Below, in pieces: positions 32,649-42,839 of a stretch of DNA of 64,000 nt. The notes below the pieces were generated by a model that saw only the letters and a list, made by a program, of their open reading frames with translations, had not been told where the DNA came from and searched no databases. How positions within the stretch are numbered: position 1 is the stretch's first letter; each line of letters opens with the position of its first letter. The translations under genes and the position numbers were made by a program. The DNA comes from Phragmites australis (lineage: Eukaryota > Streptophyta > Magnoliopsida > Poales > Poaceae): assembly GCF_958298935.1 (NCBI RefSeq), contig NC_084932.1, positions 15,541,501-15,605,500 of the forward strand, read 5' to 3'.

Positions 32649-33629
32649 TCAGATCTTCAGAGCGTGCACAACAGCGACAAGCTCCAGATCATGAGTTGGA
32701 TAATTCTCCTCGTGGCGCTTCAACTTTCGAGATGCATAGGCAACGATCTGGCCCTCTTGCATCAGAACACACCCGAGGCCTATGCCGGACGCATCGCAAT
32801 ACACATCAAAACCCCTTCTCACATCTGGTTGGACGAGCACTGGAGCGGTCGTGAGCAACCTCTTCAAAGCCTGGAAAGCGAACTCACATGCTCCTAACCA
32901 CTTGAATACGCTGCCTTGCTTCAACAACTCGATCATTGGCTTGGCAACCTTGGAGAAGTTCTTGATGAACCAGCGGTAATAACCCGCGAGTACGAGAAAA
33001 CTCTGTATATCAGTGACACTCTGGGGCTGAACCCAATCGAGCACATCCTGTACCTTGCTCGGGTCAACTGCAACCCTATTCTCTGACAGAACATGCCCCA
33101 GAAAAGCCACCTCCCTGAGCCAAAACTCACACTTGCTGAACTTGACGTATGACTGATGATCTCTGAGTCTGCCAAGAACAACACGGAGGTGCTCAACAGG
33201 CTGTTCATCTGTCTTAGAGTATATAAGAATGCCATTGATGAAAACCATGACAAACTTATCCAATTCCTCTATGAACACCGTGTCCATCAAATACATGAAG
33301 AATGCCGACGCATTCGTCAATTCTAAGGACATGACGGTGAATTCATATAGACCATAACGGGTCAAGAAAGCCATCTTCAGTATACCCTCCGGTCGGACCT
33401 TGATCTGATGATAGCCCAGTCTCAAATCAATCTTCAAAAAGACTCGGGCTCCAATCAACTGATCAAACAAGATGTAGATCTGAGGGAGCGGATACCTGTT
33501 CTTGACCGTGACCTCATTCAACGGATGGTAATCAACACACATCCGCAGAGTGTCATCCTTTGTCTTCACAAAGAGTGTCAAACATCCCCAGGGTGAGGAG
33601 CTCAGATGAATGAACCCCTTTGATAGCAA
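32649..33629 (-). pseudogene. Element C: reverse transcriptase and RNase H
   Basis: This 326-residue frame has L-F-V-K-T-K-D ... L-R-M-C-V-D-Y, then K-I-D-L-R-L-G-Y-H-Q-I, and the catalytic block, which reads F-I-N-G-I-L where active gypsy enzymes have F-I-D-D-I-L. Both catalytic aspartates are thus replaced. The thumb (F-L-G-H-V-L-S, A-G-Y-Y-R-W-F-I) and the start of RNase H (D-V-Y-C-D-A-S-G-I-G-L-G-C-V-L, Y-A-S-R-K-L) follow. The RNase H tail is continued by frameshifted sequence to about 32300. The long open frame combined with dead catalytic residues suggests decay by point mutation. Confidence 0.9.
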
Positions 33630-33632
33630 TTC

Positions 33633-34050
33633 CTAAATCTGCTTCTTTAGCTCAACTAGCTCAACTGGTGACATCTTATACGCCTTCTTTGATATTGGGG
33701 CCGCACCGGGCTTGAGATCAATGGAGAACTCCACTGCTATGTCTAGTGGCATTCTGGGAAACTTGTCCGAAAAGACATCCAAGAATTCCCACACCACAGG
33801 AATACTCCTCATGTCTATGGTGGGGACAGCCATCAAGGTGAAGAGACAAGATTTGACACCCTCAAGCTTCAATTGAATCGAGGTGCCGGACGAACCATTC
33901 AGAGTAACTGTCCGCTGGGCACAATCTAACATGGCCTTGTTCTTGGAGAGCCAGTTCATCCCCAATATAATATCTATTCCCTTCAAGTTCATCACTATTA
34001 AATTTGCCCCAAAAGATATCTCGTATTGTTTACGTTTCGGCGTTGTCATT
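33633..34050 (-). pseudogene. Element C: protease end and start of reverse transcriptase
   Basis: K-G-I-D-I-I-L-G-M-N-W-L-S-K is the second conserved block of a chromovirus protease. It is followed by I-P-V-V-W-E-F-L-D-V-F and I-D-L-K-P-G-A-A-P-I-S-K-K-A-Y at the entry to reverse transcriptase. A stop at about 33633 separates it from the main frame. The open frame extends upstream to 34217 across the junction into element B gag in another frame. I take that fusion to be fortuitous. Confidence 0.75.
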
Positions 34051-34069
34051 GCCGCCCCCTTTGGGACCC

Positions 34070-35094
34070 GGCGGTAAGGGCCTCCCTGAAGCTCCTTTTT
34101 GCCGGGGGAGCAGGGGCGTGTGATGATCCGGCCTGCGAGCGTGGTCTCCCAGAGTTGGCACGGGAAGCCTCGCCAGCTTGTGAGCGCCTCCGAGGGAGTT
34201 TTTCCTCCTTCGCCCACGCATATTCCTCAAACTTGCTCATGAGGACTTCTATCTTGCGTATTGGGTATTGGTTGAGCCGATCATATAGGGGGCCTTCGGC
34301 CAGGCCCTAGGTTACGGCGTCGATGACCGAAGAGTCCGATATGCCCCTAATCTGGGCTTTGGTCTGGGACAATCTTCGAATGTAGTCCCAGAGGGTTTCG
34401 TCTGGCCCCTGCCTGATGGTGAGCAGGCTGCCAGAGGTTATTAGTTCGATGAAGGTGCCCTGGAAGTTGCTACGAAAGAGGTCCCGAAGTTGGGACCATG
34501 CGTGAATGGTGTCGGGGTCCAGCGCCAAGAACCAGCGTATGGCCACCCCTTCTAGGGCGAGGAGGAAGCATTTAGCCATGGTGGCCCATCCTCCCCTGCA
34601 GGGGAGAGTCGCAGTCTTGCAGGGGGTCCTCACGACGCTGGTCCCAAGGCTTCGGGGACCGAGGGGCTCATCTGTTCGTGGAGCTTGGATCCAAAATGCG
34701 TCGGCCATCCGGGAGCGGTGGTGAAGGTGTGGGTAGCTTCTTGCTCGACTCGTAGGGCCTTTCCTAGCTCCTTCATCTGCGCCAGGAGCACCGCCAAGTC
34801 TGATTGCTGCTTAGGCAGAGCAGTGTTTTCGGCGGCAGCGCCGGCCACGGCCCCTAGGGACGCGCTAGGGGCCTGGCCTTGCTGCTGTTAGGTCTCTGGG
34901 GTAGAGAACCCTTTGGTGTCACCCGCAGCTATAGTTATGGTTGGGTCGGTGGTGGCTGCATGGTTCCCGTTGCCCCGGTTGGGGGGGCCGTTGTTGGTGC
35001 CAACTGCGTATAGCCGGCTGGACTGCCACGCATGAGTGACTGGGGGGTTGGCCGCTGCCAATGCGGCCTTGGTGATCTTTTTCTTGGGTGGCAT
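34070..35094 (-). pseudogene. Element B: gag
   Basis: On the minus strand it starts M-P-P-K-K-K-I-T-K-A at 35094. It has an early stop near 34891, then L-A-V-L-L-A-Q-M-K-E-L and the capsid-like core at 34307-34620 (M-A-K-C-F-L, W-S-Q-L-R-D-L-F, N-F-Q-G-T-F, L-W-D-Y-I-R-R-L-S-Q). After one more stop (about 34307) comes L-M-S-K-F-E-E-Y-A. It is collinear with element A gag (8560-9750) but less decayed. It is cut at the element C junction before the zinc knuckle. Confidence 0.8.
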
Positions 35095-35143
35095 CCTACC
35101 TCTCTTAGCACTTCTGTGTTCAAATCCCCACGGACGGTATCAC

Positions 35144-36097
35144 TGTTGGAGCAAGAGTTCGTCTTGCTCCAACAAGTACGGTGAGATTCTTCTAAGGAGG
35201 AGACTCAATCTTGGAGATGAAGTTTGAGAGGATGGAACACCACAAATATATTGATGGTAGAAAAATGTATTTCTCTGGAAAGAGTATCACAGCGTGACTT
35301 GGTACACTTTCACCTTTGTATCTTTTTCTGCTGTGTTTTCCCCCGAGGACCATGGCCTCCAATTTATAGAGCTATGTGTAGCTTGGCGGACAAGTTACTA
35401 TAATGTACAAATATTCGGAGTCTGACTGAATTACTGGGCCTTATCCCGGATAAATACCTTCTACCCTATCGGGGTGATAAATATCCACCATGGTAATTAT
35501 CGTGGTGCCAGCCCCATGAAGAGGGTGAGCCGGTCGCCAATTATGGCCCAGCGCTGCACTGTCAGGGGTGTCAGGGCAGGCACCATCATGCCGAGGTGTT
35601 AGAGTGGTGTCCACCAGCCTAGGTATTTAATGCCGGTCACCTCCTCGTAGGCAAAGTACGACCAGTGCTTCCCTTTTGGCAGATCTTTCCTGAGGCCTGA
35701 TGACTCACCCAGTAACCTCCGGGAAGCTGGCCCGGGCAGCGAGAGGTTGGACTTCAGAAGGCCGGGGTGTTGCGAGGCCGAGGCTTCGGTGATCGAGCCT
35801 TCAGGAGGCTGAGCTCCGGAAGACCAGGGCATCGCGAGGCTAAGGCTTCGAAGGTCGAGCCTTCGGGAGGCTGAGCTCCGAAAGGCCGAGGCATCAAGAG
35901 GCTGAGCCTTTGGGAGGCAGGGCTCTGGAAGGCTGGGGTTTCGGAAAGCGGAGGCTTCGAGAGGCTGAGCCTTTGGGAGGTAGGGCTCCTGAAGGCCAGG
36001 GCTTCAGAAAGTAGAAGCTTCGAGAGGTCGAGCCTTTGGGAGGCTGAGCTGATTAAGCCAAGGGGCCATCAGGGGTCCTTCATAATGACCCCCAATA
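35144..36097 (-). repeat. Element B: 5' LTR (954 bp)
   Basis: The plus strand runs from TGTTGGAGC to CCCAATA (mutated from CCCAACA), with GACTC following. A minus-strand TATA box (TCTATAAATT) is at 35361-35370. The internal 63-bp-type repeats at 35740-36045 are fewer than in the other LTR, which explains most of the 78-bp length difference. Confidence 0.85.
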
Positions 36098-36102
36098 GAC
36101 TC
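36098..36102. other. Target site duplication of element B, right copy
   Basis: GACTC, identical to 19633-19637. Confidence 0.8.
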
Positions 36103-36295
36103 TTACACTAATATCTTAGGATTTGTTTCATCTGATATGAAATTGTTATGTAATGCTTGTAGGTTTTTCATCAGTTTTGCATGGTCTCAAGGTGGGGTCA
36201 TGAACTAGATTCCAATTAATTCACTATGATAAATGTTTAAATCGCACTCAACTTAATCGAATAGGCTAGCCAGTATAAAGTTGAGAGCTAGCACG
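36103..36295. other. Short unassigned flank of element B
   Basis: It continues the pre-insertion sequence that ends at 19637. No motif recognised. Confidence 0.35.
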
Positions 36296-36720
36296 CACTC
36301 GTCCTTCGACACTACTCTTACCCTAAGTACGAAGGTACTCGTAAGACTTACTCATAGGATATATATTTCCGACTTGAAGGATTATACATTTGGATAAAAA
36401 TAGCAAGGATAGGCCAAAAGTTAAATTGATTTGTACGAAAAGCAAATTAATTATGAGCAACTAACATAAACAAACCATATAAGCTACCCTCACATGACAC
36501 CATACAAAACCATAGCCAACACGTAAAAATGCTATTCTCAACATAAGACATATAAGAACCATCTCCGAACATGCCACATCCAACCATGCCAAAAAACCCA
36601 TGGAACTCTACGATTGATGTCCGATGGACATTAGGTATGCTCATGACCAAGAGCATGATAATTTAAATTGATTTTACACCCTGCAGTGGTACTTCTTTAC
36701 CCACACGACATGATCCCATA
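36296..36720 (-). repeat. Tekay-type LTR fragment
   Basis: It is similar by eye to part of the element C LTR (28190-28620): 'gtacgaaggtactc', 'tatatattcccgact', 'aactctacga', 'gacatgctcatgaccgagagc' and 'accctgcag' occur in the same order. It is more diverged and is interrupted at the right by another LTR. Confidence 0.6.
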
Positions 36721-37318
36721 TGTCGAATATTAGTTCCCGATAATATGTCTGTAAATTGACTAGGTACCTTCGAGTATAGGGATTAATCACGAGGTGAGAC
36801 AAACAATGTATACAGGTTCAGGCCTCCGATTGGAGTTATACCCTATGTCCAATGGGGGTGTTACTGCTGTATATTGATGATCTTGAGTACAAGTAAATTG
36901 CTAAGACTATTACAAGGAGTTGATTGGATCTAATCTATCATAGGGCTAAAGTTGTCAAGTAGTTCCTCTGTTGGGGCCTTCATGCTTGCCTCTCTCTCTC
37001 TTGTTCTCTCATGCTTTTCATTGTGTCTTCTGTGATCCCTCTCCCCCCAGCCTTTCCACCTTATATAGGGGTGAGGTATCGACTACTATCCAGTCGTAGT
37101 CGATAGGAAGTTGTCTTCATTGAGGTTCAAGTAGATATATCTGTTTTGAATACTGGTCGTATCAGGTTGGGTAACCAATCTAAACCTTTCTAGTATGTAC
37201 TTCCTTGATTCTGGGTGCATCAGGTACCACTGATTCGGTTCCATGATATCTGGAGCTGCCGAATTTACGTCGTACATACCCTATCTGTGTATGATATACT
37301 CCTTATGCGTATTTTACA
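36721..37318 (-). repeat. Gypsy LTR (family G), probably solo or truncated
   Basis: It is related over most of its length to 59247-59715: 'gctgtatattgatgatctcg', 'ccttatatagggatgaggta', 'agttgtcttc', 'gattccaggtgtatcaggta', 'ccttatgcgtat'. The minus-strand TATA box CCTATATAAGG lies at 37061-37071. Proposed ends are TGTCGAATA and ATTTTACA, but no target duplication supports them. The ORF 37086-37277 is LTR sequence. Confidence 0.55.
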
Positions 37319-38595
37319 AAGTTGCAGCTGATTTAGCCATTATGCAATAATTCATTTTTCCATTTTCCGATTTCACCCAATTCAATAAAGCATGTAGAAC
37401 ATTTTCCACCGACTAAAGATCTACCCACAGGGAAGGAAAATGGTTCCAGGTTTGCTGATCGGTCAAAGGGGCTTCGACTCGGGTGGCTCTTACCGACTCA
37501 CGCGTAAGGCAATGGCGTTGCATCTCACCACCGGCGACTACCACAATGATTTGGTTGGGGAAAGTGGAACGAGACCAAGCACATGATAGTGAACAAATTG
37601 GTGTGGGTCTCATCCAACAAGCTCGATCAAAGCCCTGCTGGCATTGAGCGGGGCAGCTCGGTGGCGCTCAGTGCATGCAGGTGCAGGGGCAACACCACGT
37701 TGTGTCTCCCTGGTGCACTGGCATCAGACTAGAAAAAAGGTTAGAGCTAAGTAGCACATTTTGATGACATATAGCAGTAGAAATTTGTTTGGTCATGCTG
37801 TGCACCACCATGAAATTTGTCCTAGCTTCCTTACTATGTAGGTGGCCATGCTGGCGTCAAGCAGGAGGCAAAATTGTGCCCGTGAAAGATTGAGGTGGAC
37901 ACAAAGAAGCTCATCCCATGCTTGTTTTGGATCGAGGAGTCGCAATGTGGTCACTTGATGGTGGTGAGGTGGAGGAACTCACTGGAGATGAGGAAGAAGG
38001 CGGCGACGCACTAGATCTGGCGATAGCTCGATGGGGAGGACCTTGGGGTAGGCAGAGGAGAATGATGCGACTCTCCTCCCAACTCCTGGTGGCTCATTCT
38101 TGGCTGATCTCGTCAGGGGCATGTTGGGTTTTGGATAGGTGGCTATGGCATGAGAGTGTGAGGGTGAGGGGAAAAGCTGGGCTCCTTTGGGAAGGTAAAG
38201 GCTGGGCCTGACCTTTCACATGAGAGCGCGGAAGGCGCATGACTGGCCAGTGTGGGTGGTGCACAGTGCTCGCCAGCTGCGTGTCCCCATGGCTTTGCAT
38301 GACATGACATGTGGGAGGAGGGTAGGGAATGATAGGTGGGACCTTAGTGAATAGTGCTTAGAGCTCCATTATTGTGTCTCCCTCTCTCTCCCTTCAAAAA
38401 GAGGTGTTCTATACCTCCAAAACTTATGAATTTTTTGGGTAACTCCTACAATTAATAGAGAACTCATTTGAGTTGTTTTTACTTAAAAATCCTAGATAGG
38501 TTTCAAAGGAAAAATCCCCAAACTGGCTTACTTTCATAACTTCTAGCAATTTTTAAGCCATCGACTTAATTCCTAAAAATCTAGGAAAATTCACT
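37319..38595 (-). repeat. Probable chromovirus LTR segment
   Basis: A GC-rich block ('gaggtggaggaactcac', 'gatgaggaagaaggcggc') is followed by an AT-rich block with 'ctaaaaatctaggaaaat'. These are words and an order typical of minus-strand Tekay/Retrosat LTRs. It may be the continuation of 36296-36720 after the family G insertion. The ORF at 37918-38211 lies in the GC-rich block and is not convincing. Confidence 0.4.
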
Positions 38596-38960
38596 CACTA
38601 CTACAGAATGCATTTACACCTCCTATAACTACGGTTCAATGGAGCCTTATGTACAAATATTAATACAGATAGCTCCAAACTATAATCATTCCCGAAAATG
38701 ACGAGAAGTAGCCCCAAGGTTGCGGGATACTTTAGTACAAATGGTCCCCAATGGAAACCATCTGAATTATTAATACAAACTGCTTGCAATTGGAATTGTC
38801 TATACTAAAACCAATATTTTAGATGGCTCCAAATAGGAACTATCTGTACAATTAATACAGACAGCTATGGTTTGGAGCTATCTGTACTATTGGATATATT
38901 ACAGACGGCTCATAGTTTTAGCCGTCTGTAATAATAGTGTGCCCATCCGACCCTGCACGT
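38596..38960. repeat. CACTA terminus and subterminal repeats
   Basis: The 13-bp-type terminus is followed by repeats such as 'tacagacggctcat' and 'agccgtctgtaataat' in inverted pairs (about 38888-38935) and several 'agctccaaa' units. Similar units recur at 39960-40060. They are probable transposase-binding sites. Confidence 0.65.
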
Positions 38961-39171
38961 TCTATAATACAGACAATGTGTCATTAGACTCGTCTGTACA
39001 AATACTAGATCCTTTGGTTCTTTTGTGACCCTTGACATTCTCTTCCTTTATAAGCTTCATCTTCTTCACTCTCCATTCTCTGGACCTTACACCTTCACTC
39101 TCCTGAGCCCACCCGCCTTCACTCTCTCGAACTAGCCTGCCCCTACACCCCTTCTCCCCCACCGGCTGGCC

Positions 39172-39594
39172 ATGGAAACTCCCTAGCCACCACCATCTAC
39201 GGGCACTCAGTGGTCCCCTTTGCCACCATCGATTTCGGTGACTCCACCCACCCTCGTGCCTTCGTTCGATAATGAAGAGGTAGCTCCAGCATCAGAGAGT
39301 TTGGATGGGGTGCAGTCCGACTCTAAATAGGCTAGGTCCTCAACCACCAACTTAGACTAGGAACACTTCCTTGAAGAGTCAATGCTGAAGAGGTGCCAAC
39401 GCATGGAGGAGGAGGAGGTGGATGATGATGAGGACGACAAAGAGGATGAGGAGGAGGTGGAAGAGGACAACAAGGAGGAGCACGACAATAACGATGGTAG
39501 CAAGGAGGATGCGGACCGCTTGTCAAACAACAAAGATGAAGGCGGCCCCGACAACTTCTTCTTCATCATCGATGACTCCAACATGGAGGTGTAA
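39172..39594 (+). pseudogene. Acidic ORF at the 5' end of the CACTA element
   Basis: The frame opens with M-E-T-P, is broken by stops, and continues as a 70-residue open part (39382-39594) composed mostly of Glu, Asp and Asn: E-E-E-E-V-D-D-D-E-D-D-K-E-D. It ends with F-F-F-I-I-D-D-S-N-M-E-V. Proline-rich then acidic ORFs of this type commonly precede the transposase in grass CACTA elements. No enzyme motif is present. The overlapping minus-strand serine frame is the complement of the GAG/GAT repeats. Confidence 0.45.
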
Positions 39595-40694
39595 GCGGTC
39601 GGGTGGTTCTTTTGCTATGGCGATCTAAAGTTCTTTTGGGTTACTTTTGTGCACACGTGGTCAGTGGGTGGTTTCTTTTGGTTGTACAGTAACTGCTATC
39701 TAAGCTTTGTGTTAAATGCTAAGTACTATTTATTTTGATAAGTACTTGTTTGTTAAATGCTAAGTACTAGTTTGTTAAATGTTAAGTGCTAGTTGATTCT
39801 GTGATCTGCTTGTTTTGTGATATGTGGCTCTGTTGCTCCACTGTGAATGTTGATCTATTGTGGAAATTCCAATTGTCTGGAAGAGATTACCAAAGATGGC
39901 TTCAAAGTAAAACTATCTCAGAAAATGCCCCAGGGGGAGGTGGGATGCATTAGTACAAGACTCCAAGCATAGGATATACTAATCGAATAGTCTAGATGGT
40001 TCCAAACCGGTGCCGTCTGTACAATTAATACAAAGGGCTCATGGTTGGAGCCATATGTACTATTCTCTATATAATTCCCTACATGCTCCTGGAGCTAGCC
40101 TGAAACACAGCAATAGAGCTCCTCTCTTTACTATGGGCAACTTTTTGAGGAGGGGCCAACGATTTGACCAAAATCTTGCTAGATTTTTGTAACAACTTGA
40201 AGATTTATTGGCATTTGTTCCTCCAAAGTGAATATTATGTTCTAATTTCATTTAGATGATCTAGATTTTGTTTAGAGAACAAGATAGATCTATATCTAGA
40301 TTTTTTTCATAATCTAGATATATAATTGTCCTAGGTATTGGATGATGTAGATGCTCTAGATTTGTGTTTGAATTTGGTTTTTAGAAATCAATTATATCTA
40401 GATTTAGATTTAGATTTTTTTTGTTTTGATTTAGGCATATTTTTCCTAGATAAATGAAGGATTTTTATTACATGAATTTTACTATAAACGGCTGGCTTTA
40501 ATTTCATAATTGTATGGTTAATGTATAAATGTATTAATGTAACGACAATCATTCATTATTTTTGAATTAATTCTCATTTCTATGGTTAATGCATGCATTC
40601 ATGGTACCTCCATTTATTCGATGAAATGCTAGCTAGCTAGGTTGCTCTCTTTTATTAGGTTAACTTAACATTAATTTACTCCGTACATTTTTAG

Positions 40695-41328
40695 ATGGAT
40701 CGTGGCTGGATGTACGGTTCTCATACGAACCAAGGGTGCCTTCATGGTACAATGACTTTTCTGATAGTTGCCGAGGAGGATCGTTTGAAGAAAGGTGTTG
40801 AATTTATATTTTTCCTTGATGTAATTGTAGAAACAAAAGATTCTTTGTCAGTAGAACGAAGTCCTACTTATCCAAGGGCACTTGATTATTAGGGGCTTTA
40901 AACCTGAGTACACATGTTGGACAAAATATGATGAAAATCATAATGTATTACATGAAGATGTTAGTATGATTGAAGAACCCAAAGTCGATGAAATAGTGGA
41001 AGATGACGAGGAAGTTGGTGCAGTTGATGATTGTAGTGCTGTAGAGGTCGATGATTGTGGTGGTGTAGACAACAATGATAGGTTGGACAAGATGTTGTGC
41101 GATGTAGGCATGAACTTTAGTACTCAAAGAGAATTAACCAATTCATGTCCTATATCGAGGACTCAGAGAAATCGTTGTTCCCTGGTCGCAAGCCAGAATA
41201 CACAAAGATGTCATACATGCTTGTGGGAGAGGTGTACAATATGGTTAATGATATCGATGTTGTGTTTTGAAAGGGGAGTAAAAAATCAAAGGATCAAGGA
41301 TATTGGTGGCATGTGGAAGAAGAGATAG
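40695..41328 (+). pseudogene. TNP2 transposase N-terminus (transposase-associated domain)
   Basis: M-D-R-G-W-M-Y-G-S starts the transposase-associated domain, which binds zinc and DNA in CACTA transposases. A-E-E-D-R-L-K-K-G-V-E-F follows. After a frameshift at about 40885 comes H-L-I-I-R-G-F-K-P-E-Y-T-C-W-T-K-Y, then an acidic linker (V-E-D-D-E-E-V) and L-D-K-M-L. The cysteines expected after G-V-E-F are missing. A deletion joins the linker to the next block near 41170-41330. Confidence 0.75.
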
Positions 41329-41935
41329 ATATTGTGGGATATACCGTATTGGCAACATCTTGAAGTTCGCCACTACATTGACATCCTCCATGTAGAGAAG
41401 AACGTGTGCGAAATTTTGATTAGTCTTTTACTTAATATTTCAGGAAAGATGAAGGATGGCCTCAACGCAAGGCTTGACATGGTTGATATGAAGATCATGC
41501 CTGAGTTGGCACCTGAGCCAGTTGAAAAAAGCATAACAAGGCTTCCTCCAGCCTGCTTAATTTGAAAAAGGACAAAGAACTGAACTATGCCTGTGCTGGC
41601 ATGGTGTGAATGTTCTATCTAGTTACTCCGCCAACATCTCGAAGCTTGTCTTGATGAAAAATTTGAAATTAGTTTGCATGAAGTACCATGATTGCCATGT
41701 ATTGATGAAACAAATGCTTTCTATTGCAATCCGAAATATCCAGCTAACATGTCTCCGAGACACAATCATCATGATACTTTACTTCTTTAACACAATCTCA
41801 TAAGGTTATTGATCCCGAAGTACTAGATGTTTTGCGGGTCGATATGGTGAAGACACTACATCATCTTGAGATGTATTTTCCACCATCATTTTTTGATGAT
41901 ATGATACATGTTATCGTTCATTATGAAAGGTAAAA
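41329..41935 (+). pseudogene. TNP2 transposase, middle part
   Basis: W-D-I-P-Y-W-Q-H-L-E-V-R-H-Y-I-D-I-L-H-V-E-K-N-like sequence is the hallmark TNP2 core block (about 41333-41402). Then come D-G-L-N-A-R-L-D-M-V-D-M, and the C-H-V-L-M-K-Q-M-L block near 41695. E-M-Y-F-P-P-S-F-F-D ends about 41905. Frameshifts at about 41565, 41610 and 41800 break it. The frame is interrupted at about 41935 by inserted DNA. Confidence 0.75.
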
Positions 41936-42835
41936 AAAAAGTACTATAAAGAAATGTGCTTTTTGTGCATACTTTTTTTCTAGCAAAAGAAAACAATCTT
42001 GCTGCAATAGGATATGGAAAAAGCTTTAAAAGAAAATTGCAACCTTCCTAACTATTGTACAAACCTCTATTTTTCATTAGTGGTTCAAACAAGATTCACT
42101 ATCTTTCTTATTCTACTTCACAAACGGATCCTTACTGACTTCTTTGGATCTTATCCCATTCATACAAATGAGCGTATTGTAGTATAGGCAAGTTTAAGTA
42201 AGTCATTCACAATCCCTATCATTATCCTGACATTTACGCTTAGTCTAGCTTTAACAATTTATGGACTGGTAGTGGCACTAGCGCTTTTATTTGTGAACCC
42301 TTTAGTTTAATCCTAAAAAAGAAAATGAGTCCTTTAGATTAGATACTTGTTTCTTTTTTTAGTCCTCGATCGAACTGAGGTATCGATACATTTCCTAGCA
42401 AGACATGGCTAAAGACTTGAGCTTCGAAGGACAAGAAGGTACTGGTTGTGGAACATCTTCTTTCACTAGCAAGAAGAACCCACTGGATGGCTCCCATGGG
42501 GAGACCATCCTACAAAAGTGATCTCCAGAAAAATAGAGGGAAGAATGCCTTTTATCGAGGGAATCTCTCCAGGAATCCCGACCTTGGATTAGGTGCTTGC
42601 CTAAGTGCCTTCCCGAGATCGGACTCGAGGGAGGGTAAGTAATAATCGAGGCCGCTAGGCCTAAAGGAGTGATAAAATGTTCCGAGGGGGGAACATAAGA
42701 ATCTCTATTTTTTTTCAAAAAAAGGGAGTATTAAATAAGGAATACAATACTTCGGAGTTGAAGAGAAGTATCCAAATAATGGACACCATTTTCTACAGGA
42801 GTGTGAACATCTAACCGTTCAACCGTTAGATTACT
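41936..42835. other. About 900-bp insert splitting TNP2, possibly organelle-derived
   Basis: TNP2 similarity stops at 41935 and resumes near 42840. The insert has no TNP2 motifs and no intron-like layout beyond a GTAAAA start. Its style between about 42060 and 42830 ('cttcccgagatcggactcgagg', 'gccgctaggcctaaagg') differs from the flanks and recalls plant mitochondrial intergenic DNA. I cannot verify this. Frames at 42395-42718 and 42448-42642 have no known motif. Confidence 0.3.
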
Positions 42836-42839
42836 CATA

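Larger units (their letters stand above)
27776..34050 (-). mobile_element. Element C: truncated Tekay-type chromovirus nested in B
   Basis: One long LTR (27776-30713), then on the minus strand a gypsy pol in the order protease end, reverse transcriptase, RNase H, integrase, chromodomain. The 5' LTR, gag and most of the protease are missing. The right boundary (about 34030-34080) joins directly to element B gag, so a deletion removed both C's left part and B's pol. No target duplication can be tested. Confidence 0.85.
19638..36097 (-). mobile_element. Element B: Tat-lineage gypsy element with nested insertion, pol lost
   Basis: LTRs of the element A family lie at 19638-20669 and 35144-36097 with perfect GACTC target duplications. 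On the minus strand the order is 5' LTR, gag (35094 to about 34070), then the truncated chromovirus C, three tandem arrays, two plus-strand antisense units, polypurine tract and 3' LTR. No protease, reverse transcriptase or integrase of the B family remains. The total is 16,460 bp, of which about 6.3 kb is element C. B shares gag, LTR and antisense gene with A, so they are one family in opposite orientations. Confidence 0.85.

Noticed and set aside
33633..34217. 194-codon fusion of element B gag sequence and element C protease as a novel gene
   Set aside because: The first 50 or so codons read B gag in a different frame from the real gag, so the fusion is accidental.
19579..36210. Host exon restored by removing element B (19579-19637 joined to 36103 onward stays open for about 60 codons)
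   Set aside because: The frame is short, has no recognisable motif, and the minus strand gives equally open frames; chance is the simpler explanation.
36721..37318. Solo LTR with target duplication
   Set aside because: The five bases on each side (CCATA and AAGTT) do not match, so solo-LTR formation is unproven.
39357..39584. Serine-rich minus-strand ORF in the CACTA element
   Set aside because: It is the complement of GAG/GAT runs encoding the acidic plus-strand ORF, which fits CACTA gene order.
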